Part shown: positions 8,156 to 17,921 of the stretch, one piece after another
Position numbering within the stretch: position 1 is the stretch's first letter
Layout of the letters: the number at the start of each line of letters is the position of its first letter
Position numbers and translations under genes: made by a program
The notes under the pieces: generated by a model
Databases searched by the model: none
Told to the model about the DNA's origin: nothing
What the model saw: only the letters and a program-made list of their open reading frames with translations
Origin: Litoreibacter roseus
GTDB lineage: Bacteria > Pseudomonadota > Alphaproteobacteria > Rhodobacterales > Rhodobacteraceae
Direction: 5' to 3'
DNA length: 64,000 bases
Assembly (NCBI RefSeq): GCF_009811795.1
Contig: NZ_BLJE01000002.1
Span: 1,178,001-1,242,000, forward strand

Positions 8156-9943
8156 ATGGCACAAATCCAAGGCGGTGAGGCCGAACGGGAAAAATCGAAA
8201 CGCATCGGCGCGCTGAAGGCGCTGTGGCCGTTTGTCAAACCTTACAGTCATCTGATGTTTGCCGCCCTCGCGGCCCTGACGGTCACCGCGGCCGTGTCAC
8301 TGGTGCTGCCCATGGCCGTCCGGCGGGTGGTCGATGGCTTCGGCACGGATCAGGCCGCACTGCTCGATGAATACTTCGGGGCCGCCCTAGGGGTCGCGGC
8401 ACTTCTGGCCGTAGGTACCGGGCTGCGATACTATCTTGTGACGCGGTTGGGTGAACGGGTTGTGGCCGACATTCGCAAGGCGGTGTTCGACCGAACCATC
8501 GGCATGAGCCCCGCGTTTTTCGAGCGCATTATGACCGGCGAGGTCCTCAGCCGGATCACCACCGACACCACGCTTTTGCTGTCGGTCATAGGCTCCTCCG
8601 TGTCCGTGGCGCTGCGCAATGTTCTGATCTTTGTGGGCGGGCTGATCCTGATGCTGCTGACCTCGGCCAAGCTGACCGCAATGGTGCTTTTGGTCGTGCC
8701 TGCAGTGATCGTGCCGATCATCGTTCTGGGCCGTCGCTTGCGCGTGCTCAGCCGGGAAAATCAGGACCAGATTGCTGCCAGTTCCGGCAACGCGTCCGAG
8801 GCCTTGTTGTCGGTCCAGACCGTGCAGGCCTTCACCCACGAGACACCGAGCCGCCGTAACTTCGCTGATTTCACCGAAGCCGCCTTCGTCGCGGCCCGTA
8901 AGCGCATCGGCACGCGCGCCATCATGACGGTCATCGTGATCTTCCTGACCTTCTCCGGCATCGTCGGTGTGCTCTGGGTCGGTGCGCGCGACGTGCGGGC
9001 CGATGTGATGACCGCGGGCGAACTGGTGCAGTTCCTGATCTATGCCATCATGGTGGCGGGCGGCGTCGCGGCCCTGTCCGAGATCTGGGGCGAGCTGCAG
9101 CGCGCGGCGGGTGCCACCGAACGTCTGGTCGAGCTTTTGACTGCAGATGACACCGTTATCGAACCGGATGCACCCCAGCCCGTGGGGCGTTTGACCGGCG
9201 AGGTGACATTCGAGGATGTGACCTTCCACTACCCCGCACGTCCCAGCATCGCTGCGCTGGACGGCGTATCACTCCATGTCAAACCGGGTGAGACCGTGGC
9301 GCTGGTGGGGCCGTCGGGTGCGGGCAAGACAACGATCATCCAACTTCTCTTGCGCTTCTACGACCCCGATGCAGGCCAGATCTGCCTTGATGGAACGCCG
9401 ATTCAGACCATGCTGCGGCAGGACTTCCGACAATCCATCGCGCTGGTCCCGCAGGACCCTGTGATCTTCGCCGCCTCCGCCCGCGAAAACATCCGCTTCG
9501 GACGTCCTGACGCCACAGATGCCGAGGTCGAACAGGCCGCAATCGCCGCCGCCGCGCATGCGTTCCTGACGGCCTTGCCGGATGGCTATGACACATATGT
9601 GGGCGAACGCGGTGTGATGCTGTCGGGTGGCCAGAAGCAGCGCATCGCCATTGCCCGCGCGATCTTGCGCGATGCACCGATCCTGCTTTTGGACGAGGCC
9701 ACAAGCGCCCTGGACGCTGAAAGCGAAGCGGCCGTCCAACAGGCGGTGGAAAGCCTGTCAGAAGGGCGCACCACGCTGGTCGTGGCCCACAGGCTGGCCA
9801 CGGTGAAGAAGGCCGACCGGATCATTGTCTTTGATCAGGGCCGGATCGTTGCCGAAGGCACACATGATGCGCTGGTCGCGCAGGAAGGGCTGTATGCACG
9901 ACTGGCCCGCCTGCAGTTCACCGCGGGGCTGGCGGCGGAATAA
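8156..9943 (+). CDS. ABC exporter, fused membrane and ATPase domains (MsbA-like)
   Basis: Half-transporter of 595 aa that works as a homodimer. Six transmembrane helices span about residues 25-310. The ATPase domain has Walker A GPSGAGKTT, signature LSGGQKQRIAIARAIL, Walker B LLLDEATSALD and the H-loop VVAHRLATV. The highly polar N-terminus ends in a Lys/Arg-rich stretch before the first helix. Lipid A flippase MsbA and generic multidrug exporters share this layout, so the substrate is undecided. No neighbour helps. The gene follows tRNA-Gly and has a GGAGG ribosome site. Confidence 0.88.
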   Translation: MAQIQGGEAEREKSKRIGALKALWPFVKPYSHLMFAALAALTVTAAVSLVLPMAVRRVVDGFGTDQAALLDEYFGAALGVAALLAVGTGLRYYLVTRLGERVVADIRKAVFDRTIGMSPAFFERIMTGEVLSRITTDTTLLLSVIGSSVSVALRNVLIFVGGLILMLLTSAKLTAMVLLVVPAVIVPIIVLGRRLRVLSRENQDQIAASSGNASEALLSVQTVQAFTHETPSRRNFADFTEAAFVAARKRIGTRAIMTVIVIFLTFSGIVGVLWVGARDVRADVMTAGELVQFLIYAIMVAGGVAALSEIWGELQRAAGATERLVELLTADDTVIEPDAPQPVGRLTGEVTFEDVTFHYPARPSIAALDGVSLHVKPGETVALVGPSGAGKTTIIQLLLRFYDPDAGQICLDGTPIQTMLRQDFRQSIALVPQDPVIFAASARENIRFGRPDATDAEVEQAAIAAAAHAFLTALPDGYDTYVGERGVMLSGGQKQRIAIARAILRDAPILLLDEATSALDAESEAAVQQAVESLSEGRTTLVVAHRLATVKKADRIIVFDQGRIVAEGTHDALVAQEGLYARLARLQFTAGLAAE

Positions 9944-10025
9944 GTCCGCAAAATTAGTCCCTTGCCTTTACCGGACGCGCGCGCAATCGTGATCGTGAAC
10001 CGCAACTTTGGGAAGGAGAGGCACC

Positions 10026-10451
10026 ATGGGCCTTTGGAGTTTCGTGAAAGACGCAGGCAAATCATTGTTCGGCGCGGCTGAGGCGGCCGAACCTGATGCC
10101 GATACCTTGAAAAAGGAAGTACAGGATCTGGGCCTCGATGCCTCTGGTCTCGACATCTCCGTGGACGGCGACAAGGTCAAGGTGACCGGCGACGCGGTCA
10201 GCCAGGAGGTTAAGGAAAAGATCATTCTGGCCGTGGGCAATGTCGAAGGCGTGGCTGCCGTCGAGGACGAGGTCACCGGCGGCGATCCCGTGTTCCACAC
10301 GGTGGAAAAGGGCGACACGCTCTGGGCGATCGCCTCCAAGACACTCGGAAACGGCAGCCGCTACACCGACATTTTCGAGGCCAACAAACCCATGCTCAGC
10401 GACCCGGACAAGATCTATCCAGGGCAGGTTTTGCGCATTCCGCAGGACTGA
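10026..10451 (+). CDS. BON plus LysM domain protein (Kbp/YgaU-like)
   Basis: Protein of 141 aa with a BON domain at about 25-80 (VKVTGDAVSQEVKEKIILAVGNVEGVAAVEDEV) followed by a C-terminal LysM at about 90-140 (HTVEKGDTLWAIASKTLGNGSRY and IYPGQVLRIP). This is the architecture of E. coli Kbp, a potassium-binding protein. No signal peptide is visible, as in Kbp. ATG 10026 is used because it follows GGAAGGAGAGG. A strong terminator follows immediately, so it is a single-gene unit. Confidence 0.88.
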   Translation: MGLWSFVKDAGKSLFGAAEAAEPDADTLKKEVQDLGLDASGLDISVDGDKVKVTGDAVSQEVKEKIILAVGNVEGVAAVEDEVTGGDPVFHTVEKGDTLWAIASKTLGNGSRYTDIFEANKPMLSDPDKIYPGQVLRIPQD

Positions 10452-10454
10452 TGC

Positions 10455-10486
10455 GTGAGGGGCCATCTGGCCCCTCACTTGTTTTT
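10455..10486 (+). terminator. Intrinsic terminator after the BON/LysM gene
   Basis: The perfect 10-bp stem GTGAGGGGCC / GGCCCCTCAC with a four-base ATCT loop is followed by TTGTTTTT. It starts 4 bp after the stop codon. Confidence 0.9.
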
Positions 10487-10580
10487 GCGTAGCGTCAACC
10501 TTGCGCGGTCAGTCGATCTGCCCCATTTTTTGCGCTAGGGAGAACGAAGAGCCGCGCGGCGGCCTAAGGGAGGATATTTA

Positions 10581-12461
10581 ATGGGAACCTATGCCGGGCT
10601 CGCAGATCGGAATGCTATAGAGGCAGAGATGCCTTGGACAGATCGGGAGCTTCCCGTAACGCTGCATCAAATGATGGCCGATGTGGCCGGACGGTTTCCA
10701 GATCGCCCCGCATTTTCCTACCAACTGACCTCCGGCCCGACGGACGCCAAGGAAACGCTGACATGGCAGCAGATGCACGAGCAATCGACGCAGGCCGCCA
10801 ACATGTTCCGCGCTTTGGGTATCGGCGAAAAAGATGTGGTCGCTTTCGTCCTGCCCAACGCGACCGAGACCATGTTGACCCTCTTGGGCGGCGCTGTCGC
10901 GGGCATCGTCAACCCGATCAACCCGCTTCTGGACCACGAACAGATTTCCGCAATCCTGCGCGAGACGAACGCCAAGGTGGTCGTGACACTGAAGGCCTTT
11001 CCGAAAACCGATCTGGCCCAGAAGGTCAATGACGCGCTGGCTGATGCGCCCGGCGTGACCACCGTGCTTGAGGTCGATCTGCTGCGTTACCTCACAGGCC
11101 TGAAGAAATTCATCGTTCCGCTGATCCGCCCGAAGAACCCGGTCAAGCACAGCGCCCGCGTGCTCGATTTCATGACCGAAGTGAAAAAGCACAACACCAC
11201 GCTCGATTTCACGGACAGCGGCGAAGATCGCGTGGCGGCCTATTTCCACACTGGCGGGACCACGGGGATGCCCAAGGTCGCCCAGCACAAGTACTCCGGG
11301 ATGGTCTACAACGGCTGGCTCGGCCATCAACTGCTCTTTGACGAGACGGATGTGGTCATGTGCCCGCTGCCGCTCTTCCATGTGTTCGCGGTCCACGTGA
11401 TCGTCATGGCGATGATCCGCTCCGGTGCGCATGTGGTCTTCCCGACCCCGCAGGGCTATCGCGGTGACGGCGTGTTCGACAATTTCTGGAAGCTGATCGA
11501 ACGCTACAAGGTCACGTTTATCATCACGGTGCCGACGGCGATCTCCGCCCTGATGCAACGCAAGGTGGACGCTGACGTATCGTCTGTGAAAACGGCGTTC
11601 TCGGGCTCCTCGCCGCTGCCGGTCGAGTTGTTCAACCGCTTTGTGAAAGCCACCGGCGTGAACATCGTAGAGGGCTACGGTCTGACCGAGGCCACATGCC
11701 TTGTGTCGATCAACCCCATCGACGGCGAAAAGAAAATCGGCTCCATCGGGATCCCATTCCCCTATTGTGATGTCACCATCCGGGACGCCAAAACCGGGGA
11801 CGAGATGCCTACGGACGAGATCGGCGAGATCTGCGTGTCGAACCCCGGCGTCTTCGCAGGCCACACCTATACCGAAGACGACAAGAACAAGGACCTGTTC
11901 TACGAGAACAAGTATCTGCGCACGGGCGATCTGGGACGTCTGGATGAGGACGGTTATCTCTGGATCACCGGACGGGCCAAGGACCTGATCATTCGGGGCG
12001 GTCACAACATCGACCCGGCCGAGATCGAAGAGGCGCTCGCAGGACATGACGATGTGGCCTTTGCCGGTGCCATCGGCCAGCCTGACGCCCATTCCGGCGA
12101 ATTGCCCTGCGTGTACGTGGAGCTTGTCTCGGGCGCCACATCGACCGTGGATGACCTGATGGAATACGCCAAAGAGCATGTGCACGAACGGGCCGCCCAT
12201 CCGAAATATATCGAGATCATGGACGAGCTTCCGAAAACCGCTGTCGGCAAGATCTTCAAGCCCGACCTGCGGCGCGCCGCGATCACACGGATCTATAACA
12301 AGGCGCTGTCTGATGCGGGCATTGCCGCCGAAGTCAGCAGCGTGACCGAAGACAAAAAACGCGGCCTCGTCGCGCAACTGTCCAAGAAGGGCGAAGTCTC
12401 CGAGGAAAAAGTCAGCCATGTTCTGGGCGAATACACCCGCCCATGGGAATGGGCGGCTTAA
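10581..12461 (+). CDS. Acyl-CoA synthetase (AMP-binding family)
   Basis: Adenylate-forming enzyme of 626 aa that activates a carboxylic acid to its CoA thioester. The ATP/AMP motif is FHTGGTTGMPKVAQH near residue 220. YGLTE lies around 360, and the hinge and core motif WITGRAKDLIIRGGHNIDPAEIEEAL near 455-480. A late PKTAVGKIFKP supplies the catalytic lysine. The C-terminus runs about 40 residues past the usual end. The natural substrate (medium-chain or aromatic acid) cannot be fixed. It stands alone after a strong terminator, with the ribosome site GGGAGG. Confidence 0.85.
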   Translation: MGTYAGLADRNAIEAEMPWTDRELPVTLHQMMADVAGRFPDRPAFSYQLTSGPTDAKETLTWQQMHEQSTQAANMFRALGIGEKDVVAFVLPNATETMLTLLGGAVAGIVNPINPLLDHEQISAILRETNAKVVVTLKAFPKTDLAQKVNDALADAPGVTTVLEVDLLRYLTGLKKFIVPLIRPKNPVKHSARVLDFMTEVKKHNTTLDFTDSGEDRVAAYFHTGGTTGMPKVAQHKYSGMVYNGWLGHQLLFDETDVVMCPLPLFHVFAVHVIVMAMIRSGAHVVFPTPQGYRGDGVFDNFWKLIERYKVTFIITVPTAISALMQRKVDADVSSVKTAFSGSSPLPVELFNRFVKATGVNIVEGYGLTEATCLVSINPIDGEKKIGSIGIPFPYCDVTIRDAKTGDEMPTDEIGEICVSNPGVFAGHTYTEDDKNKDLFYENKYLRTGDLGRLDEDGYLWITGRAKDLIIRGGHNIDPAEIEEALAGHDDVAFAGAIGQPDAHSGELPCVYVELVSGATSTVDDLMEYAKEHVHERAAHPKYIEIMDELPKTAVGKIFKPDLRRAAITRIYNKALSDAGIAAEVSSVTEDKKRGLVAQLSKKGEVSEEKVSHVLGEYTRPWEWAA

Positions 12462-12469
12462 GCCAGCCC

Positions 12470-12810
12470 AGAAGGCAAACCGCGCGACCCCTCAACTTGT
12501 CGCTTCGGCGGCACGCAGGGGACGCACGGCAGAGACCGGCCGCACCCTGTCGGCGGGCGCCATGTTGCGCGTGGATCTGACACGGGCGGTGCTTGGTCAA
12601 ACCGAGCTGATTGTGATCGACAACACCCGGTTGAGTGTCGACCTCGCCGCCGCATCTCTGATACAAAAACTGCGCAGACTCACCCACCCAATGGTGCTGA
12701 TCTCCGGGCCGCTAATTTGCCCTGATCTGGCAGACGGATGTATCACTGTGGCGGACAAAACTGGCCGCGACGTGCACCGCTTGGAACCCGCGCAGACCCA
12801 AGGGACCTGA
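12470..12810 (+). pseudogene. Decayed C-terminal fragment of an ABC ATPase
   Basis: The frame is open from inside the preceding gene to TGA 12810. The piece LSAGAMLRVDLTRAVLGQ followed by TELIVIDNTRL aligns with the ABC signature LSGGQxxRxALARALL and the Walker B region, but the signature glycine/glutamine and the catalytic glutamate after Asp are lost. The rest (SLIQKLRRLTHPMVLISG, then LADGCITVADKTGRDV) resembles the H-loop region with the histidine missing. No Walker A precedes it. It ends 4 bp before the sensor kinase ATG. It could still be translated from ATG 12562 as an 82-aa protein, so pseudogene versus degenerate small protein is not settled. Confidence 0.5.
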
Positions 12811-12814
12811 TGCC

Positions 12815-14374
12815 ATGAAGATCATCAATCTCGTCAACCTCTTTGCTGTCCTGATGCTGACGCTTGCCCTTGGCGGTGTCGCGCTGTCGTTTTGGACAAC
12901 AAATCAGGCGGAACGCTACAACGCCCGCATCGCGCTGGCCCATGAATCCTACGAGCGTCATCTGCATCTAACCATAAACACCTACACGCTGTTCAAACAG
13001 TTTGGTGACGCCATGCTGATCGGTGACCAGGATCAGGGCGCGGGCGAAGCGGAATTGATCGCCCGGATCCGGGCTGATGTGGCAGAAATCCGTCGCATCA
13101 TCGGGACCGAGATCGAACTGGTCGGCGAAGAAGAGATTGAAGAGCTTGAGCTTCTGGCCGAAATCGAACGTCTCATCGAAGACCTGATCGTCCGCTTTGA
13201 GGTGTTCAAGCAAGCGGATCAGTCCAGCGAAATGCGCCGCGACTGGGAAAGTCTCTCCAATATTCTGACCGATGAGATCGACCGCGATTTTCAGGTGCTG
13301 ATCGACGAAGCCCTGGCCGAAGAGGAGGAGGAGCTGCGCGAAACCAATGCCGCCGCCGCAGCGCATGCTAAGCTGACCAACCAAATCGCTTGGGGCTTTG
13401 CAACTCTCTCTGTGTTGGTCACCTTGTTGGCGCTCTTGACCTACCGCAGACAAATCTCCACCCCGTTTCAACGTCTGATCGCCGCCGCCCGCGCCTTTGA
13501 GGGCGGATACTTTTCAACACGCGTGCGAGCGGATGGAAACAGCGAGATTTCTGAAGTCGGCAAGGCGCTGGACGACATGGCCGAAAAGGTAGAGATGCGC
13601 ACCCGCGCGCTTCAAAAGCAAAACGACGTTCTTGAAGACGCCGTGGCCGCTCGCACTGCGGATCTTGAGCGTCTGTTGAATGAGGCCGAGGTAAGCGAGG
13701 CCAATCGCCGCCAGCTTCTGGCTGATGTCAGCCACGAATTGCGCACGCCGCTGACCATCATACAGGGTGAGACCGACATGGCCTTGCGCGGTGACATCAA
13801 ATCCACAGCCGAGTACCAAGAGGCGTTGCGCCGCGCCCGCGATACCGCAAGGCACACCACCCGCCTTGTGGATGATCTGCTGTTCATGTCCCGACAAGAG
13901 GCAGGCGAGGTGCGGCTGGAACTTAAAACGACCGATCTGGTGGGGCTTCTGCGTGAAACCCTCGCGACGTTCGATCAGGGAGTGCCACTCACGACGCCTC
14001 TGGATATGTCCCCGCAGCAGATCGACCCGTTGCGGGTGCGCCAATCAGTTCTGGCCCTGTTGCAAAACGCCCGCCGCCACGGGGGCTCCGACATGTCCGT
14101 GCACCTCGAAAACACGCCGGACGGTGTCGGGATCACGGTTCTCGACAATGGCCCGGGTATGCCTGATGCGGAAAAGAAACTGGCTTTTGATCGGTTCTTC
14201 CGCGGCTCGAATGGGTCGGAGAGCTATTCTGAGGGCACGGGGCTGGGTCTGCCCTTGGTGCGATCCATCGCACGCGCCCATGGGGGCACGGCCGTTCTGG
14301 CGGACAGACCCGGCGGCGGGTTAGCGGCGTCCATTGAGTTGCCTGCAAAACCTGCGCTCAGGGCCGTGTCGTAA
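12815..14374 (+). CDS. Membrane sensor histidine kinase
   Basis: Sensor kinase of 519 aa. The first helix is about 6-28 and a second about 190-212, with a helical acidic sensor region between them (VGEEEIEELELLAEIERLIEDL). The HAMP linker follows, then HisKA with DVSHELRTPL (phospho-accepting His at about 307), then the ATPase with DNGPGMPDAEKKLAFDRFFRG and GTGLGLPLV. The catalytic boxes look intact. No response-regulator gene lies beside it, so it is an orphan. It begins 4 bp after the stop of the ABC-ATPase remnant. Confidence 0.88.
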   Translation: MKIINLVNLFAVLMLTLALGGVALSFWTTNQAERYNARIALAHESYERHLHLTINTYTLFKQFGDAMLIGDQDQGAGEAELIARIRADVAEIRRIIGTEIELVGEEEIEELELLAEIERLIEDLIVRFEVFKQADQSSEMRRDWESLSNILTDEIDRDFQVLIDEALAEEEEELRETNAAAAAHAKLTNQIAWGFATLSVLVTLLALLTYRRQISTPFQRLIAAARAFEGGYFSTRVRADGNSEISEVGKALDDMAEKVEMRTRALQKQNDVLEDAVAARTADLERLLNEAEVSEANRRQLLADVSHELRTPLTIIQGETDMALRGDIKSTAEYQEALRRARDTARHTTRLVDDLLFMSRQEAGEVRLELKTTDLVGLLRETLATFDQGVPLTTPLDMSPQQIDPLRVRQSVLALLQNARRHGGSDMSVHLENTPDGVGITVLDNGPGMPDAEKKLAFDRFFRGSNGSESYSEGTGLGLPLVRSIARAHGGTAVLADRPGGGLAASIELPAKPALRAVS

Positions 14375-14711
14375 CATAAGCTCAGGCCTAGCCTGAGTTC
14401 GCTTCCGTGGGCCGCCGAATGAGCGACACTTGCTTAGACCTCTAAGAAGTAGCTCCAGACCGCTAATTAGTTGACCTTTGCGACCGGAATTTCTGTCGAT
14501 AGGGACGCAGCGCCCTCTACTGGGTTGCCCGGGGGATCTCTGCGCAGCGAGACCGATGGCTGTGAGATCAACCTATCTGCAAAGGAACGCGATCGGATCG
14601 CGGTTGTGCGCGGGGTTAGGTACCGCCATGGCTGATCGCTGCCTCTTGTGATCCCCGTGGGTTTGTCCAAGACTGCAGTCGGACACCACGCGCAGGGGTA
14701 GGGCATCAGGA
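14375..14711. other. Intergenic region before the reductive dehalogenase
   Basis: No gene is supported in these 337 bp. CTCAGGC-CTA-GCCTGAG at 14391-14407 is a small perfect hairpin 17 bp after the kinase stop; it lacks a T run, so it is only a weak terminator candidate. The rest should carry the dehalogenase promoter. I looked for a cobalamin-riboswitch core and did not see one. Confidence 0.4.
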
Positions 14712-17700
14712 ATGGGACTTCGGTTTTTCGCTAACACATCGCGTCCCGTCCACCTTGGACCTTACCCACTGGAAAAGTTGAAGCGCATTGCAGGGCAGCC
14801 GGGTATAGCTGCGCCACCGCTGCGCGATCTCAGCTTCCACCGGCCCGAACACCCCGAGAGCATCGTCAACGCGATGGGCGAATTTCAGGCTATGCTCGAT
14901 GCCATCCGGGACGGGCTGGTCAACCCGGCCGTGTCCGACATGACCGACGACCCTACCGAGCGTGCGAACCATCTGAAGGCCTTCGGATACTTCTCCGACG
15001 CCACGATGGTGGGGGTTGGACCGCTGTTGCCGGACGCCATGCTGCCGCAACCCCGGCGCAACCCTGATATCGACCGGCTGGCCGAGGCCCTGAAGACCCG
15101 CCAGACCAAAACCCTTGCCGCCGGCATTGACGTGATCATGGCCGACCTGAAGGACTCGATGGAGGCCGCGCCGCGCGGCATCGACGGACACACCCACGCC
15201 ATCGTCTTTCTCTATGAACACCATCGCGACCCCCGCAAGGGTGAGCCGGGCAGCGACTGGATCCTCGATGCGCAGCACCACCGGGCCTGCTTGCGCGGAG
15301 CCGAAACCGCCGTGGTCATCGCCAACTACATCCGTCTTCTGGGCTATGACGCCCGCGCGCACACTGGCACCTCGACCGATGTGAACCTGAACGCGCTGGC
15401 CGCCGCCGCGGGCCTTGCCACCGTCGAAAACGGCACGCTTCTGGCCCCATGGGTCGGACCGCGCTTCGGGTTGGCGGCGATAACCACCACGCTTGATCTG
15501 GCCCACGATGGCGCTCTTGCACCGCTGGACCAGCAACCATGGTCGCACATGAAAGGTCCCGCGTGGTGGCTGGGTGCGGCCTCTGCCAAGAACGCCTTCA
15601 ACCGCGACCCTTACGCCAATCGCGACTATGTGCTGGGCGCGCACCCGTTCGAGACGCTCAAGCGTGTCGACACGCCGACCACCTATATCGATGCGCCAAA
15701 CGTTGCCCGCGTGCCCAAGCGCGCCGACATGTTCGCCCGCGCTCAGTTCGGCGACATGGGCAAGACCCTTCAAGACAATGCCAAGGGCGGCTACTACGCC
15801 CGCAAAGCCGCCCCCAGCTTTGCCCAACGTCGCGCTCTTGGGGCATTCGTCTTGCTGCAGGACGGTGCCTCAACCGACGTCCCGAAGCCCACGGACGCCC
15901 AACGCAACGGCGCGAACCTGAAGGCGGCCAGCTACTTTCTGGGCGTTGACGCCGTGGGCCTGTCCTCCTGCCCCGATTGGACGTGGTATTCCCATGACGC
16001 CACGGGCACGCCCATCGACCCGCCCCATGATCAGGCCGTCAGCATGATCGTCGATCAAGGCTACGAGACGATGGAGGGTGCCTCGGGCGATGACTGGATC
16101 AGCGTCGCCCAATCCATGCGCGCCTATCTGCGTTTTTCGCTTCTGGGCGGTGTCATCGGCCAGCAGATCCGCAATCTTGGCTACAAGGCGAAGGCGCACA
16201 CCGTCATGGATGGCGAGGTCCTGCAACCGCCCTTGCTGCTCCTCAGCGGGCTGGGCGAGGTCAGCCGCATCGGCGAGGTCATCCTGAACCCTTATCTTGG
16301 TCCCCGCCTGAAATCCGGGGTCGTCACGACCGACATGCCTATGGACCACGACAAGCCCATCGATTTTGGCCTGCAGCGCTTCTGCGAGAGCTGCAACAAA
16401 TGTGCGCGCGAATGTCCCTCGGGAGCGATAACAGCCGGGCCGAAACTGATGTTCAACGGCTACGAAATCTGGAAATCCGACAGCCAGAAATGCGCCACAT
16501 ACCGGATCACCACGGAGGGTGGCGCCATGTGCGGGCGCTGCATGAAGACCTGTCCGTGGAACCTGGAGGGGCTCTTTGCGGAAAAGCCGTTTCGCTGGGC
16601 TGCGATGAACATCCCCGCGGCGGCGCCTGTGCTGGCCAAACTGGATGACGCTGCAGGGCGGGGCGGTCTGAACCCCGCCAAAAAATGGTGGTGGGATTTG
16701 GAACTGCAGCTCGATGGGGCCTATCGGCAGACCGACAAGCCCACCAACCAGCGCGACCTGCAAAGGGATCTGGACCTGAAATACGAGGATCAGACGCTGG
16801 CGGTCTACCCCGCGCCCCTTGCGCCGCATCCGTGGCCTTACCCGTTCCCGATGGATCGCGAGGCGGGCATCGCCGCCTATCAGCAGATGATAACGGCAGA
16901 GGTCTATCAGGCCCGTGCCGCGCGGGGCGAAACGGACATGATCCACAACTACGCGGTCCCGGGCGACGCCCCTGTTATCGCGGTCGAGGTCACCAAGGCC
17001 GAACGCATGACCGATGACGTCACCAAATTCGAGTTTCGCCTGCCAGATGGCGGCGATTTGCCCCCATGGACCGCAGGTGCGCATCTGGACATCGTCGTGG
17101 CACCCGAGTTCCTGCGCCAGTATTCTATGTCCGGCGATCCGGCAGACCGCTCCGTCTATCAGATCGGCGTGCTGCGCGAGGATCACGGGCGCGGCGGATC
17201 CAAACTGCTACACCGCATTTTCAACGAGGGCAGGCGGGTTTTCATCTCGAAACCCATCAACCATTTCGAACTGGTCGAAGATGCCCCCCTCAGCCTTTTG
17301 ATGGGCGGCGGCATCGGCGTGACGCCGATGGTTGCCTTTGCCCACCGGCTGCACGCTTTGGGTAAACCCTTCGCGCTGCACTATTCGGTCAAATCCCGGC
17401 AAACCGCCGGGTATCTGACAGACCTCGAAGCCGTGCCATGGGCCGATCACGTCCATCTGCATGTCAGCGACGAGGATACCCGCGCCGATCTGGACGACAT
17501 CCTTGGTCAGGCGCCCCAAGGTGCCCACGTCTACACCTGCGGCCCGGACCGCTACATGGATGCCGTCATGTCAGCCGCCGAACGGCAGAGCATCCCCGAC
17601 GATGCCCGGCATCTTGAGTATTTCTCGGTCCCCGAACTGCCAGAATACGAGAACCACGATTTCACCTTGAAGCTCGCCCGCTCGGGCAAGACGCTTCATA

Positions 17701-17921
17701 TTCCGGCGGACAAGGTGGCGACGGACGTGCTGGTTGAGAACGGGATTTCCATCGACGTGAAATGCTCGGACGGGATATGCGGCGTCTGCAAATGCGGGCT
17801 GGTCGCAGGCGAGGTCGAGCACCGGGATTTCGTCCTGTCCAAAGCACAGCGCGAAACGGCGGTGATCTTGTGTCAGTCCCGCGCGGCCGAACCGGGCGGC
17901 GTGGTGGAGGTCGACCTCTAG
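14712..17921 (+). CDS. Self-sufficient cobalamin-dependent reductive dehalogenase fused to a ferredoxin reductase
   Basis: Protein of 1069 aa that removes halogen from organohalides using cobalamin, with electrons from NAD(P)H through its own reductase. The N-terminal B12-type domain is at about 1-230. The catalytic RdhA core covers about 400-545 and has two 4Fe-4S motifs: C558-x2-C561-x2-C564-x3-C568-P and C607-x2-C610-x3-C614-P. A flavin-binding barrel follows (LRQYSMSGDP), then a nucleotide-binding part (LLMGGGIGVTPMVAFAHRL), then a C-terminal plant-type 2Fe-2S domain with C1018-x4-C1023-x2-C1026. It resembles BhbA and the Nitratireductor NpRdhA. There is no Tat signal, so it is cytoplasmic and probably aerobic. 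bluB is convergent, overlapping the stop. Confidence 0.88.
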   Translation: MGLRFFANTSRPVHLGPYPLEKLKRIAGQPGIAAPPLRDLSFHRPEHPESIVNAMGEFQAMLDAIRDGLVNPAVSDMTDDPTERANHLKAFGYFSDATMVGVGPLLPDAMLPQPRRNPDIDRLAEALKTRQTKTLAAGIDVIMADLKDSMEAAPRGIDGHTHAIVFLYEHHRDPRKGEPGSDWILDAQHHRACLRGAETAVVIANYIRLLGYDARAHTGTSTDVNLNALAAAAGLATVENGTLLAPWVGPRFGLAAITTTLDLAHDGALAPLDQQPWSHMKGPAWWLGAASAKNAFNRDPYANRDYVLGAHPFETLKRVDTPTTYIDAPNVARVPKRADMFARAQFGDMGKTLQDNAKGGYYARKAAPSFAQRRALGAFVLLQDGASTDVPKPTDAQRNGANLKAASYFLGVDAVGLSSCPDWTWYSHDATGTPIDPPHDQAVSMIVDQGYETMEGASGDDWISVAQSMRAYLRFSLLGGVIGQQIRNLGYKAKAHTVMDGEVLQPPLLLLSGLGEVSRIGEVILNPYLGPRLKSGVVTTDMPMDHDKPIDFGLQRFCESCNKCARECPSGAITAGPKLMFNGYEIWKSDSQKCATYRITTEGGAMCGRCMKTCPWNLEGLFAEKPFRWAAMNIPAAAPVLAKLDDAAGRGGLNPAKKWWWDLELQLDGAYRQTDKPTNQRDLQRDLDLKYEDQTLAVYPAPLAPHPWPYPFPMDREAGIAAYQQMITAEVYQARAARGETDMIHNYAVPGDAPVIAVEVTKAERMTDDVTKFEFRLPDGGDLPPWTAGAHLDIVVAPEFLRQYSMSGDPADRSVYQIGVLREDHGRGGSKLLHRIFNEGRRVFISKPINHFELVEDAPLSLLMGGGIGVTPMVAFAHRLHALGKPFALHYSVKSRQTAGYLTDLEAVPWADHVHLHVSDEDTRADLDDILGQAPQGAHVYTCGPDRYMDAVMSAAERQSIPDDARHLEYFSVPELPEYENHDFTLKLARSGKTLHIPADKVATDVLVENGISIDVKCSDGICGVCKCGLVAGEVEHRDFVLSKAQRETAVILCQSRAAEPGGVVEVDL

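Noticed and set aside
10578-12419. Open frame of 613 codons on the minus strand
   Set aside because: It is antiphase to the clear acyl-CoA synthetase and shows only codon-bias artefact sequence.
12815-14374. A two-component pair at the sensor kinase
   Set aside because: No response-regulator gene is found on either side, so the kinase is reported as an orphan.
14375-14711. Cobalamin riboswitch before the reductive dehalogenase
   Set aside because: I looked for the B12-box pattern and conserved core and found none by eye.
15870-17186. Open frame of 438 codons on the minus strand
   Set aside because: It lies antisense to the reductive dehalogenase, has no family motif and no ribosome site.
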